Source: UBA3940 sp964506005
Lineage (GTDB): Bacteria; Chloroflexota; Anaerolineae; Aggregatilineales; UBA3940
Direction: 5' to 3'
Assembly: GCA_964506005.1 (NCBI GenBank)
Contig: CAZDLX010000005.1
Span: forward strand, 1-50,147
Length of the DNA stretch: 50,147 nt
The translations under genes were made by a program, and so were the position numbers. Below, one piece after another: positions 33,429 through 42,745 of this stretch (its first letter is position 1; the number at the start of each line of letters is the position of its first letter). The notes under the pieces were generated by a model. The model was not told the origin of the DNA and ran no database searches. It saw nothing but the letters and a program-made list of their open reading frames with translations.

Positions 33429-34468
33429 TGCAGATCCTGTGCCTGGGCGACGTTGCGATTGGCGATGAAGCCACTGCCGGGCAGGTGTGGGCGGCAGTTC
33501 GCCGCGCCACGCAGGACGGGGCGCGACTCCTCTTCAACTGCGAGCTGCCGCTGGGCGGAACGCTCAACCCGGTCCCGCGGAGCAGCGGCCCGCGCCTGAT
33601 GGCGCACCCGGCCTCCCTGAACGGGCTTCACGGGCTGCCAGCCGGCATCGCCACGCTGGCGACCAACCACATTCTCGACGCAGGCGTCGACGGCCTGGCG
33701 CAGACGCTGGATGCGCTACACGCAGCAGGCTTTGCCACGGTCGGAGCCGGAATGAGCCGCGAGGAGATCGAGAAGACGCTCATCTGGGAGACAGCAGAGG
33801 GCCGGTTGGCCGTGATCAACTGGGTCTTCCCGGAGACGCACCCTGATTGGATGGCGGTGCCCGGCCCTCACTGCTGGCCGGGGCCGGAGGCGGCGCGCGA
33901 GGTCGTGATGCAGGCCAGGGCCGCCGCGGACTGGGTGATGGTCGTGGCACACTGGAGCGACGAGCTTTTCCCCTACCCGCGCCCCGAAGACCGGATCATT
34001 GCGCGCGCGCTCGCCGGGATGGGCGTGGACATCGTCGTGGGCCACCATGCGCATGTGGTGCGCGGCATGGAGGTCATCGGCAGTTGCCCGGTCTACTACA
34101 GCACCGGCAATTTCTACTTCTCCGACCTTTCCGACTGCACCGGCGGCCTCGACCTGCGCCCGGCCCCCCGCAATCGCGAGGGCCTGGGCGTGCGGCTCAC
34201 GCTTCGCGCTGGCATGAGGCCGCAGCACGAGGCAGTGTCCTTCTGGCAGACGGACACCGGCGTAATCGCCGACCCGGCGCGCCGGGCGGAGCGGAGCCTG
34301 GCCCGGTTCAGCAGGCCGCTGCAGCGCCTCGAAGGCGCAGCCTATGCCGCATGGTATTTGGCAAAGCGGGCCCGCTTCGACAGGTGGGGCGGCAGGTGGC
34401 ATTTCGGCGCGCGCAAGCGTGGGCTGCGCGGCTCGGCGCTGTACGTCTGGAACAAGGTTCGCAGTTGA
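33428..34468 (+). CDS. CapA-family metallophosphatase-like protein
   Basis: 346 residues from ATG 33428 (GTG 33425 also possible). PGA_cap domain: CLGDVAIGDE, LLFNCELPLGG, LATNHILDAG, VVAHWSDEL, and VDIVVGHHAHVVRGMEV with YYSTGNFYFS. These match the metal and substrate motifs of CapA, named for poly-gamma-glutamate capsule synthesis, whose exact reaction is unsettled. No membrane anchor or signal peptide is present, unlike classic CapA, so it may act in the cytoplasm on an intermediate. It lies between the flippase and three CapK-like genes. Confidence 0.82.
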   Translation: MQILCLGDVAIGDEATAGQVWAAVRRATQDGARLLFNCELPLGGTLNPVPRSSGPRLMAHPASLNGLHGLPAGIATLATNHILDAGVDGLAQTLDALHAAGFATVGAGMSREEIEKTLIWETAEGRLAVINWVFPETHPDWMAVPGPHCWPGPEAAREVVMQARAAADWVMVVAHWSDELFPYPRPEDRIIARALAGMGVDIVVGHHAHVVRGMEVIGSCPVYYSTGNFYFSDLSDCTGGLDLRPAPRNREGLGVRLTLRAGMRPQHEAVSFWQTDTGVIADPARRAERSLARFSRPLQRLEGAAYAAWYLAKRARFDRWGGRWHFGARKRGLRGSALYVWNKVRS

Positions 34469-34497
34469 GAGCAGGGCCGCCATCGGGAGCATTTGGC

Positions 34498-35865
34498 GTG
34501 TCACGGTCTAGAGAGTCGCAGGGCGTGAATCTCAGGAAGTGGTTGTACTTCACACTCGTCCGGATGCGCGGGCAGCGCCTGGGCAGCTATTACCGGCAGA
34601 TGGTGAAGGCGGAGCGTGAAGGGATTCCGCCGGATACGACGAAGCGGCTGCTGGTGGAGCTTCTGGAACACTGCAAGCAGTGTGTGCCCTATTACTCGAA
34701 GCTGATACGCGAGCTCGGAGACGGGTTCCGCGACGACCCTGAGGCATACCTTCGCGATTTCCCGATCCTTACCAAAGACATCATCCGCAGCCACTTCGAG
34801 GAGTTGAAATCCCGCGATCTCGACCGGCGCCACTGGTTCTACAACACGTCGGGAGGCTCGACGGGCGAGCCGGTCAGGCTCATTCAGGACAGAGACTACG
34901 CAGCGCGCTCCGGGGCCGTCAAGCTGCTGTATTCCAAGCTGGTTGGCGGCGAGATAGGCAAGGGCGAGGTGCGGCTCTGGGGCTCGGAAACGGACATTCA
35001 CGGGAGTACGCGGAACTGGCGAGCGCGACTTGTTAGCAGTCTGACCAACACGACAATTCTCAACGCCTTCCGGATGACAGCGAACGATATGCGTTGTTAT
35101 ATCGCGCACCTGAACAAGCATAAATCTAGTCTGATCGTTGCTTATGCCGATTCACTTTATGAGCTGGCGCGGTTCGCAGAGGAGCAAGGTCTCCAGGTTC
35201 AACCGCAGACGGCTGTGATTACCTCGGCGGCAACGCTGTTTCCTTTCATGAGAGAAGTCATTGAACGGGTCTTCCAGTGCAGGGTTTACAACCGCTACGG
35301 ATCGCGAGAAGTGGGGGATGTCGCCTGTGAGCGTCCCGGGTGCCGGGGGCTGTGGGTGGCTCCCTGGGGCAATTACGTTGAGATCGTGGACCACGACGAC
35401 AGGCGAGTGCCAGCCGGTACCGAGGGCGAGATTCTGGTGACGTCATTAACCAACTACGCGATGCCTCTCGTGCGCTACCGGATCGGTGACTATGGCATGC
35501 TGGCACCCCGTTGGAGCAGCAGCCAGGGCGTGTACGGGCAGCGGCTGGAACACGTACTTGGCAGGGTCAGTGACACCTTCCTAACACCAGACGGCACGCT
35601 TGTGCACTCGGGGTACTTTGAACTGCTGCTGTATTTCAAGGACTGGATTAAGAGGTTCCAGGTCATCCAGAAAGACTATTCGACCATCGTTTTCAGGATT
35701 ATCAAATCCGATTGTGATCACGAACTGGCGGAACTGGACGAGATTGTGACACAGACGAAACTGATCATGGGTGAACACTGTGAGGTTCACTTCGAATTTG
35801 TAGACGAGATCGAGGTGTCTCCCTCAGGAAAGCGGCGATACACGATCTGCGAAATAAGTTCTTAA
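34498..35865 (+). CDS. CapK/PaaK-family adenylate-forming enzyme (copy A)
   Basis: 455 residues from the GTG at 34498, with GGGAG nine bases upstream; GTG 34525 is possible. Adenylation motifs are clear: YNTSGGSTGEPV (the P-loop-like A3), YNRYGSREVGDVACE (A5) and LVRYRIGDYG (A8). The family activates carboxylic acids as acyl-adenylates. Members in capsule loci (CapK) have no settled substrate. Codon use in the C-terminal part is less GC-rich than in copy C. The 3' part from 34759 onward, plus the intergenic DNA, is repeated exactly in the next gene. Confidence 0.88.
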   Translation: MSRSRESQGVNLRKWLYFTLVRMRGQRLGSYYRQMVKAEREGIPPDTTKRLLVELLEHCKQCVPYYSKLIRELGDGFRDDPEAYLRDFPILTKDIIRSHFEELKSRDLDRRHWFYNTSGGSTGEPVRLIQDRDYAARSGAVKLLYSKLVGGEIGKGEVRLWGSETDIHGSTRNWRARLVSSLTNTTILNAFRMTANDMRCYIAHLNKHKSSLIVAYADSLYELARFAEEQGLQVQPQTAVITSAATLFPFMREVIERVFQCRVYNRYGSREVGDVACERPGCRGLWVAPWGNYVEIVDHDDRRVPAGTEGEILVTSLTNYAMPLVRYRIGDYGMLAPRWSSSQGVYGQRLEHVLGRVSDTFLTPDGTLVHSGYFELLLYFKDWIKRFQVIQKDYSTIVFRIIKSDCDHELAELDEIVTQTKLIMGEHCEVHFEFVDEIEVSPSGKRRYTICEISS

Positions 35866-36378
35866 GCTGAGTATGGTTGGTCACCGCAGTTTTACTGCCG
35901 AGAGAGCAGGTCCGACATGAAGGTGCTAATGATTGCGAGACTGCCGAGCACCAGGCAGGTTGTCGTGCGCACTGAGCGCCGTCATCTGCGTACGGCAAGT
36001 GGTGCCCCGCCTGTCGCGCAGGCTTCGTTTGGCAGGGTATCCGGCGGCACTTCGCGCGGCGAGCGTGCCGGGCTGACGGGCCGGTACGGCGGACGGCAGA
36101 GGGGCGGCCCCAGCCGGCCCGGAAGGGGTTTCACACTGCGTGACATCAACGTCCGGCAAGCCGCATACTTTGCACTGGTGGGTCTGCGCGGGCAGCGTCT
36201 CGGCGAGTACTACAGGCAGATGCTCCGGGAGGATCGGCAGGGGATTGCCGCCGACACCACCCGCCGGTTGCTGGCCGATCTGCTGGCGCACTGCGAGCGG
36301 TCCGTACCTTACTACGCACAGATCATGGGCGAACTGGGAGGCTCCTACACCAGTGATCCCGAGGCCTATCTACAGCGC
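34759..36378 (+). repeat. Tandem repeat unit 1 (1620 bp)
   Basis: Bases 34759-36378 equal 36379-37998 as far as I can read line by line, with an exact offset of 1620. The unit covers the 3' part of gene A, the intergenic DNA, and the 5' part of gene B. Confidence 0.95.
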
Positions 36379-37485
36379 TTCCCGATCCTTACCAAAGACA
36401 TCATCCGCAGCCACTTCGAGGAGTTGAAATCCCGCGATCTCGACCGGCGCCACTGGTTCTACAACACGTCGGGAGGCTCGACGGGCGAGCCGGTCAGGCT
36501 CATTCAGGACAGAGACTACGCAGCGCGCTCCGGGGCCGTCAAGCTGCTGTATTCCAAGCTGGTTGGCGGCGAGATAGGCAAGGGCGAGGTGCGGCTCTGG
36601 GGCTCGGAAACGGACATTCACGGGAGTACGCGGAACTGGCGAGCGCGACTTGTTAGCAGTCTGACCAACACGACAATTCTCAACGCCTTCCGGATGACAG
36701 CGAACGATATGCGTTGTTATATCGCGCACCTGAACAAGCATAAATCTAGTCTGATCGTTGCTTATGCCGATTCACTTTATGAGCTGGCGCGGTTCGCAGA
36801 GGAGCAAGGTCTCCAGGTTCAACCGCAGACGGCTGTGATTACCTCGGCGGCAACGCTGTTTCCTTTCATGAGAGAAGTCATTGAACGGGTCTTCCAGTGC
36901 AGGGTTTACAACCGCTACGGATCGCGAGAAGTGGGGGATGTCGCCTGTGAGCGTCCCGGGTGCCGGGGGCTGTGGGTGGCTCCCTGGGGCAATTACGTTG
37001 AGATCGTGGACCACGACGACAGGCGAGTGCCAGCCGGTACCGAGGGCGAGATTCTGGTGACGTCATTAACCAACTACGCGATGCCTCTCGTGCGCTACCG
37101 GATCGGTGACTATGGCATGCTGGCACCCCGTTGGAGCAGCAGCCAGGGCGTGTACGGGCAGCGGCTGGAACACGTACTTGGCAGGGTCAGTGACACCTTC
37201 CTAACACCAGACGGCACGCTTGTGCACTCGGGGTACTTTGAACTGCTGCTGTATTTCAAGGACTGGATTAAGAGGTTCCAGGTCATCCAGAAAGACTATT
37301 CGACCATCGTTTTCAGGATTATCAAATCCGATTGTGATCACGAACTGGCGGAACTGGACGAGATTGTGACACAGACGAAACTGATCATGGGTGAACACTG
37401 TGAGGTTCACTTCGAATTTGTAGACGAGATCGAGGTGTCTCCCTCAGGAAAGCGGCGATACACGATCTGCGAAATAAGTTCTTAA
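35917..37485 (+). CDS. CapK/PaaK-family enzyme (hybrid copy B)
   Basis: 522 residues. Residues up to about 154 (ending RFPILTKDIIRSH) are identical to copy C. Everything after that is identical to copy A, including all adenylation motifs. This is the product expected from unequal crossing-over between A and C. The N-terminal 75 residues (MKVLMIARLPSTRQ, then an Arg/Gly-rich stretch) have no counterpart in copy A. The opening resembles the start of a glycosyltransferase, so they may be a remnant. Homology to A begins at FTLRDINVRQAAYFALV. The gene is intact and should give a working adenylation domain. Confidence 0.88.
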   Translation: MKVLMIARLPSTRQVVVRTERRHLRTASGAPPVAQASFGRVSGGTSRGERAGLTGRYGGRQRGGPSRPGRGFTLRDINVRQAAYFALVGLRGQRLGEYYRQMLREDRQGIAADTTRRLLADLLAHCERSVPYYAQIMGELGGSYTSDPEAYLQRFPILTKDIIRSHFEELKSRDLDRRHWFYNTSGGSTGEPVRLIQDRDYAARSGAVKLLYSKLVGGEIGKGEVRLWGSETDIHGSTRNWRARLVSSLTNTTILNAFRMTANDMRCYIAHLNKHKSSLIVAYADSLYELARFAEEQGLQVQPQTAVITSAATLFPFMREVIERVFQCRVYNRYGSREVGDVACERPGCRGLWVAPWGNYVEIVDHDDRRVPAGTEGEILVTSLTNYAMPLVRYRIGDYGMLAPRWSSSQGVYGQRLEHVLGRVSDTFLTPDGTLVHSGYFELLLYFKDWIKRFQVIQKDYSTIVFRIIKSDCDHELAELDEIVTQTKLIMGEHCEVHFEFVDEIEVSPSGKRRYTICEISS

Positions 37486-37998
37486 GCTGAGTATGGTTGG
37501 TCACCGCAGTTTTACTGCCGAGAGAGCAGGTCCGACATGAAGGTGCTAATGATTGCGAGACTGCCGAGCACCAGGCAGGTTGTCGTGCGCACTGAGCGCC
37601 GTCATCTGCGTACGGCAAGTGGTGCCCCGCCTGTCGCGCAGGCTTCGTTTGGCAGGGTATCCGGCGGCACTTCGCGCGGCGAGCGTGCCGGGCTGACGGG
37701 CCGGTACGGCGGACGGCAGAGGGGCGGCCCCAGCCGGCCCGGAAGGGGTTTCACACTGCGTGACATCAACGTCCGGCAAGCCGCATACTTTGCACTGGTG
37801 GGTCTGCGCGGGCAGCGTCTCGGCGAGTACTACAGGCAGATGCTCCGGGAGGATCGGCAGGGGATTGCCGCCGACACCACCCGCCGGTTGCTGGCCGATC
37901 TGCTGGCGCACTGCGAGCGGTCCGTACCTTACTACGCACAGATCATGGGCGAACTGGGAGGCTCCTACACCAGTGATCCCGAGGCCTATCTACAGCGC
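36379..37998 (+). repeat. Tandem repeat unit 2 (1620 bp)
   Basis: Second copy of the 1620-bp unit. Identity continues for another 41 bases (37999-38039) into gene C, then falls. The shared 41 bases encode the FPILTKDIIRSHF region and mark the likely crossover site. Confidence 0.95.
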
Positions 37999-39102
37999 TT
38001 CCCGATCCTTACCAAAGACATCATCCGCAGCCACTTCGACGAGTTGAAATCTCGCGATCTCGACCGGCGCCGCTGGTTCTACAACACGTCGGGAGGTTCG
38101 ACGGGCGAGCCCGTCAAGCTCATTCAGGACAGGGACTACGCAGCGCGCTCGGGGGCCGTCAAGCTGCTGTTTTCCAAGCTGGTTGGCGGCGAGATAGGCC
38201 GGGGCGAGGTGCGGCTCTGGGGTTCTGCACGCGACATTACCGGGGCATCGGACAGCCTGCGGGCGCGCTTCGTCAACCGGTTGACGGGCACCACGTTTCT
38301 CAGCGTGTTCGAGCTTACCCCGCAGATGATGCGCCGCTACATCGCCTTCCTGAACGCCCGGCGGCCCGGCCTCATCGTCGCCTACGCGGGCGCGATGTAC
38401 GAGCTGGCCCGGCTCGCCGAACGCGAGCAGTTGGACGTCGTGCCGCAGTCCGCGATCATCACGTCGGCGACGACCCTGTACCCGTTCATGAGGGAGACTA
38501 TCGAGCGAGTCTTCGGGTGCAGGGTCTACAACCGGTACGGGTCGCGGGAGGTCGGGGACATCGCCTGCGAGCGGCCCGGCTGGACAGGGCTGTGGGTCGC
38601 GCCGTGGGGCAACTACCTGGAGATCGTAGACAGCAGCGGCAGGCGTGTTCCCGACGGGCAGCCGGGCGACATCCTCGTGACCTCGCTGACGAATTACGCC
38701 ATGCCCTTGATCCGGTACCGCATCGAGGACCGCGGGGTGCTCCGGCCTGCAAACAGCGGCGGTGCCTTTCACGGGCAGGTGCTGGAGAGCGTTCTGGGCA
38801 GAACGTACGACATGTTCGTCAACCGGCACGGCGTGCTTGTGGAGGGCGGGCACTTTATGGCCCTGCTGTACTTCAGAGACTGGATCGCGAAGTACCAGGT
38901 AATCCAGCCAGACTGCACGCACATCGTGTTCCGGTTTGTCACCGCACTGGACGGGCCCCAGCCGGGAGAGCTTGACGAGCTTCGCCAGAAGACGTGCGCA
39001 ATCATGCACGACGACGTCGATGTGACCTTCGAGTTCGTCGATGACATTGCCCCTACTGCATCGGGCAAGCACCGCTTCATCATCTCGGAGGTCAGCCGAT
39101 GA
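37537..39102 (+). CDS. CapK/PaaK-family adenylate-forming enzyme (copy C)
   Basis: 521 residues. The N-terminal part is identical to copy B. From about residue 168 it becomes distinct. Motifs: YNTSGGSTGEPVKL, YNRYGSREVGDIACE and LIRYRIEDRG. From 38041 to 38220 it still matches copy A at about 94% (10 differences in 180 bases by hand count). After that, similarity drops abruptly to that of ordinary paralogues, and GC rises. C is probably the ancestral downstream paralogue of A. Its stop overlaps the next start (ATGA). Confidence 0.88.
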   Translation: MKVLMIARLPSTRQVVVRTERRHLRTASGAPPVAQASFGRVSGGTSRGERAGLTGRYGGRQRGGPSRPGRGFTLRDINVRQAAYFALVGLRGQRLGEYYRQMLREDRQGIAADTTRRLLADLLAHCERSVPYYAQIMGELGGSYTSDPEAYLQRFPILTKDIIRSHFDELKSRDLDRRRWFYNTSGGSTGEPVKLIQDRDYAARSGAVKLLFSKLVGGEIGRGEVRLWGSARDITGASDSLRARFVNRLTGTTFLSVFELTPQMMRRYIAFLNARRPGLIVAYAGAMYELARLAEREQLDVVPQSAIITSATTLYPFMRETIERVFGCRVYNRYGSREVGDIACERPGWTGLWVAPWGNYLEIVDSSGRRVPDGQPGDILVTSLTNYAMPLIRYRIEDRGVLRPANSGGAFHGQVLESVLGRTYDMFVNRHGVLVEGGHFMALLYFRDWIAKYQVIQPDCTHIVFRFVTALDGPQPGELDELRQKTCAIMHDDVDVTFEFVDDIAPTASGKHRFIISEVSR

Positions 39103-40190
39103 GCTCGAACACCGGAGTCGGGCAGGCGGAGCAAGCGCAGGCCACCGGCCCCCGGGCGCGGCTGAGGGCCGGTCACGCCCTCGCCTGGGGCGTCGATAGC
39201 CTGTGCCGCCTGGGCGCGCGTGGGGCAATCCGGGAGCTGACGCTGTTTGACGAGGCGTTCAAGGCTCACCGGGACAGGCCCTACGGCGAGCTCTCGAATC
39301 GCGAGGCGCTGCGGCTCTCCTGGCGGCTGGTGACACGCCTGGCCGGGCGGGCGGTTCAGAAAGCGCTGTACCTTGACGAGTGGCACTTGATGTTTGATGT
39401 AAGCGGGCAGGCAGACGTGCCCTTCGACCAGTTCAACAAGATCATCCCGCCTAAAGATCGCTTCTGGGCCGACCCGCATTCGCTCCATGTCAACGGTCGC
39501 TACTACATCTTCGTCGAGGAGTATCTCTACCGGGCGAAGAAGGCGCACATCGCCGTTATCGAGATGGACGAGCAGGGACGCTGCAAGGCTCCCGTCCGGG
39601 TACTGGAGGCAGACTATCACCTGTCTTACCCGTTCGTCTTCGAGTGGCAGGGCCAGTATTACATGGTGCCGGAGTCTGCTGAGAACGAGTCGGTGAGCCT
39701 GTACGAGTGCGTGAGCTTCCCTTACGAGTGGCGGTTCAAGATGCATCTGATGCGGGGTGTTCACGCCGTCGATACCACGCTGCTGCGCCACGAGGGCCGG
39801 TGGTGGCTGTTCACCGGGATGAACGAGGACTGGGCTGCGCTGCCGCTCGTGAAGCTGTACCTCTTCTCGTCGAGCGAGCTGTTCACGATGGACTGGCAGC
39901 CGCATCCGATGAACCCCATCGTCTCGGACGAGATGATCGCGAGGCCCGCAGGCAGATTGTACACACGGGATGGGGCGCTGTTCCGCCCCACACAGGTCTT
40001 CTCGACCATGTACGGCTCTGGATTCGACTTGAATGAGGTTGTAACGCTGACCGAGACGGAGTACCGGGAGAAGCCGGCAGCATCGGTGAGACCGGACTGG
40101 GACCCGCGCATCGAGGCAACGCACACGTATACCCGCGACGGGCAGCTCACCGTCATCGACGTCTTTACCAGACGGCGCAGGCTGTTTTGA
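39099..40190 (+). CDS. Beta-propeller-like glycan-active protein (GH43/GINT1-like N-domain)
   Basis: 363 residues. After about 90 residues, repeated blades appear: FWADPHSLHVNGRYYIFVEE, YPFVFEWQGQYYMVPES, HAVDTTLLRHEGRWWLFTG, then RPAGRLYTRDGALFRPTQ. The ADP and W/Y-rich blade pattern resembles five-bladed propellers of GH43-type enzymes. It also resembles the N-terminal domain of plant glucosamine inositolphosphorylceramide transferase. There is no signal peptide, which fits a cytoplasmic transferase-like role better than a hydrolase. Function not established. Confidence 0.6.
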   Translation: MSSNTGVGQAEQAQATGPRARLRAGHALAWGVDSLCRLGARGAIRELTLFDEAFKAHRDRPYGELSNREALRLSWRLVTRLAGRAVQKALYLDEWHLMFDVSGQADVPFDQFNKIIPPKDRFWADPHSLHVNGRYYIFVEEYLYRAKKAHIAVIEMDEQGRCKAPVRVLEADYHLSYPFVFEWQGQYYMVPESAENESVSLYECVSFPYEWRFKMHLMRGVHAVDTTLLRHEGRWWLFTGMNEDWAALPLVKLYLFSSSELFTMDWQPHPMNPIVSDEMIARPAGRLYTRDGALFRPTQVFSTMYGSGFDLNEVVTLTETEYREKPAASVRPDWDPRIEATHTYTRDGQLTVIDVFTRRRRLF

Positions 40191-40220
40191 GGCTCACACT
40201 GCTGGGAAGGCAGGTGTGTT

Positions 40221-41600
40221 ATGGGCGCGCAACCCACATCCAGACCTTCGGAGACACAGCAGGCAGGGCTCATTCTGCTGGCCCTGATCGCGGTGGCCGC
40301 TGGCGTGCTGACTCTCGGGGGAGGCAGTATCGACCTCCCGTTGAAGATTCTGGCAATTGTGGGCGGCACGATAGTGGTGCTGCTGTGGCTTCAGAAACCG
40401 GTGTGGGCGGCCTACGCAGCTCTGCTGCTGGTACTTCTGCCGACCGGGCTGATCGGCCCCAACCTTCATTCACTGCTCAACCGCATCATTACCGTCGCCG
40501 CCGCCGTGGTCTGGTTATTCGATGTCCTGGCACGCGATGGCCGGGCACGGTGGACCCCGACGGCCGTCCTGATGACAGGCTTCGTGGGCTGGAGCGCCGT
40601 CACACTGCTCTGGGCCGACAATCTGAGTGCAGGAACAACCATCCTGCAGGCCTACGTGCTGCGGCTCGGTCTGTTCCTGCTGATCATCCCGAGCCAGATC
40701 CGGACGCGGGCCGATGTCGACAGCCTGATGGGTATACTGGCTCTCAGCGGCTGGATTCTGATGGCGACCAGCGCCGCAACCGTTCTGAACCAGGGATATT
40801 TGCCGGGTTCGAGATTCACGGTATTCGAGACGAACGAGAACGAGCTCGGGATGCTGGCGATGGTGGCGCTAACCGGGGTGCTGTGGCCGGTTATTGGAGG
40901 GGATACACGCCGCAGCCGCTGGCTGCCGGGGCTCGGCGCTGCGCTCTTTGTGATGGGGACGATCGCGGTAGTCGCTGCAAGCGGTTCCCGCGGAAGTGCG
41001 ATATCGCTGGGCGTGATGCTGCTCGCGCTGAGTGTGATGTCTGGCACGCGAAAGTGGGGGCTGCTGGCGTGTGTGCTCTTAGCCCTGAGCGTCGTGAGCA
41101 TACCGGCTCTGTTCACGACCACTCTGGAGCGGTTTGCGGTCGTGCGCGGCGATACGCTGCTTGGCGGGCGTGAGGCGTTGTGGCAGGCCGCCTGGCAGAT
41201 GATCCGGGCAAACCCGCTCGCCGGTGTTGGTGTCGGCAACGCACCCTACGCAATCATCCCGCACCTGCGCTCGCTCAGGAGCGTGCTCGACGTGGACAAA
41301 GCGCCGATCCACAACCCTGTTCTGACCATCCTTGCCGAAACCGGTCTGCCGGGCCTCATGCTGTACCTCGGCGTGCTTGGCACGGCCATAGCGTCGTTCA
41401 TCCGCGAGTACCTGCGCCGCGAGAGACGTGAGGTGTCGCTGCCCAGATCATATTTCACCGTGGTCGCTGCGATCTTCCTCGGCTACATGGCCTCATGGAT
41501 AAAAGGCGGTGGGGTCGAGTCGGACCACACCTACTTCCTGATGCTGGCGCTGCTGCTCATTCCGGCCTGCGTGGGGATGGGCGAACAGGAGGGACCGTGA
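40221..41600 (+). CDS. O-antigen ligase/polymerase family membrane protein (Wzy-like, second copy)
   Basis: 459 residues from the ATG at 40221 with GGAAGG and AGG upstream. About 11 membrane helices are predicted. SGSRGSAISLG carries the conserved Arg. NPLAGVGVGNAPY and IHNPVLTILAETGLPGLM form the Wzy_C loop with its His. It is a different lineage from the one at 19234. The stop overlaps the following glycosyltransferase start. Confidence 0.87.
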   Translation: MGAQPTSRPSETQQAGLILLALIAVAAGVLTLGGGSIDLPLKILAIVGGTIVVLLWLQKPVWAAYAALLLVLLPTGLIGPNLHSLLNRIITVAAAVVWLFDVLARDGRARWTPTAVLMTGFVGWSAVTLLWADNLSAGTTILQAYVLRLGLFLLIIPSQIRTRADVDSLMGILALSGWILMATSAATVLNQGYLPGSRFTVFETNENELGMLAMVALTGVLWPVIGGDTRRSRWLPGLGAALFVMGTIAVVAASGSRGSAISLGVMLLALSVMSGTRKWGLLACVLLALSVVSIPALFTTTLERFAVVRGDTLLGGREALWQAAWQMIRANPLAGVGVGNAPYAIIPHLRSLRSVLDVDKAPIHNPVLTILAETGLPGLMLYLGVLGTAIASFIREYLRRERREVSLPRSYFTVVAAIFLGYMASWIKGGGVESDHTYFLMLALLLIPACVGMGEQEGP

Positions 41601-42745
41601 TGATCAAGCCGGATCACCTGGCTATCTTTGTCCCCGAGATGGTCGTCGGGGGTGCCCAACGCGCCATGCTGAAGCTGGCCGGCGGCCTCACGGGGTGCGG
41701 TTACGCGGTTGACCTCGTGCTGGCGCGCACCGACGGGCCGTTTATGGCCGAAGTGCCGGCAACGGTGCGGGTCGTCGATCTCAGGGCCAGCCGGACCATC
41801 ACCAGCCTACCGGCGCTGGTCCGCTACCTGCGCCGCGAGCGCCCTGCCGCGCTGCTCTCGGTGCTGCACGCCAACTTCATCGCGATCATCGCCGCGCGGT
41901 TGGCCGGCACCGGGACGCGACTCGTCGTCAGCGAGCGCAACATGCTGTCAGTCAGCACCCAGTACTACGCCTCCGACCTGCGCATGCGGCTCATGCCGCA
42001 CCTCGCCCGGCACCTGTACCCGTGGGCAAGCGCAGTCGTCGCGGTTTCACAGGGCGTTGCGGAAGACCTCGTCGCCGTGATCGGCGTCCCGCCAGAGCAG
42101 GTGCGCGTCGTCTACAACCCGATCGTGACGCCGGAGTTTGTCGAAAAGACCCGGGCGCCTCTAGAGCATCCGTGGTTTGAGCCGGGCGAGCCACCGGTTC
42201 TCCTCGCGGTAGGCCGCCTCTCGGCACAGAAAGACTTCGCGACGCTGCTGCGTGCCTTCGCGCAGGTGCGCCGGGCCCGCCCAGCGCGTCTCCTGATTCT
42301 AGGGGAAGGCCCGGAGCGGGAGGAGCTCGAAGCCCTGATTGCGGAGCTCGATCTGGCTGAAGCGGTGAGCCTGCCGGGTTACGTGGAGAACCCTTACCCT
42401 TACATGCGGCGCGCAGCGGCTTTTGTGCTCTCGTCGAAGTGGGAGGGACTGCCCGGCGTGCTGATCGAGGCCCTGTACTGCGGGGTGCCCGTCGTAGCGA
42501 CGGAGTGTCACAGCGGGCCGCGCGAGATCCTGGCAGATGGGAAGTACGGCAGGCTTGTGCCCGTTGGCGATACAGACACCCTTGCCACGGCGCTCGTCGA
42601 TGCGCTCCAGGGCCGCATTCCGCCCCCGCCTGTGGAGAGCTGGAGCCCGTATGAGATGGAGAGAGTGATCGGCCAGTATATTGACGTGCTGTCGGGCGGC
42701 GAGCCGTCGAAAGCTGGCATTAACCTGATGAGAAGAGCCCGATGA
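41600..42745 (+). CDS. GT4-family glycosyltransferase (second)
   Basis: 381 residues from the ATG at 41600, overlapping the previous stop; GTG 41597 also possible. GT-B fold: LAIFVPEMVVGGAQRAML at the N-terminus is the typical GGA(E/Q)R acceptor-side motif. VAVSQGVAEDL and LLAVGRLSAQKDF follow. KWEGLPGVLIEALYCGVPVV is the E-x7-E motif. It probably adds a sugar in the second repeat unit. Confidence 0.9.
   Translation: MIKPDHLAIFVPEMVVGGAQRAMLKLAGGLTGCGYAVDLVLARTDGPFMAEVPATVRVVDLRASRTITSLPALVRYLRRERPAALLSVLHANFIAIIAARLAGTGTRLVVSERNMLSVSTQYYASDLRMRLMPHLARHLYPWASAVVAVSQGVAEDLVAVIGVPPEQVRVVYNPIVTPEFVEKTRAPLEHPWFEPGEPPVLLAVGRLSAQKDFATLLRAFAQVRRARPARLLILGEGPEREELEALIAELDLAEAVSLPGYVENPYPYMRRAAAFVLSSKWEGLPGVLIEALYCGVPVVATECHSGPREILADGKYGRLVPVGDTDTLATALVDALQGRIPPPPVESWSPYEMERVIGQYIDVLSGGEPSKAGINLMRRAR

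Noticed and set aside
34759..37998. CRISPR-like or transposon-based repeat
   Set aside because: The 1620-bp unit is made only of adenylation-gene sequence and its intergenic DNA, and is fully explained by a crossover between paralogues.
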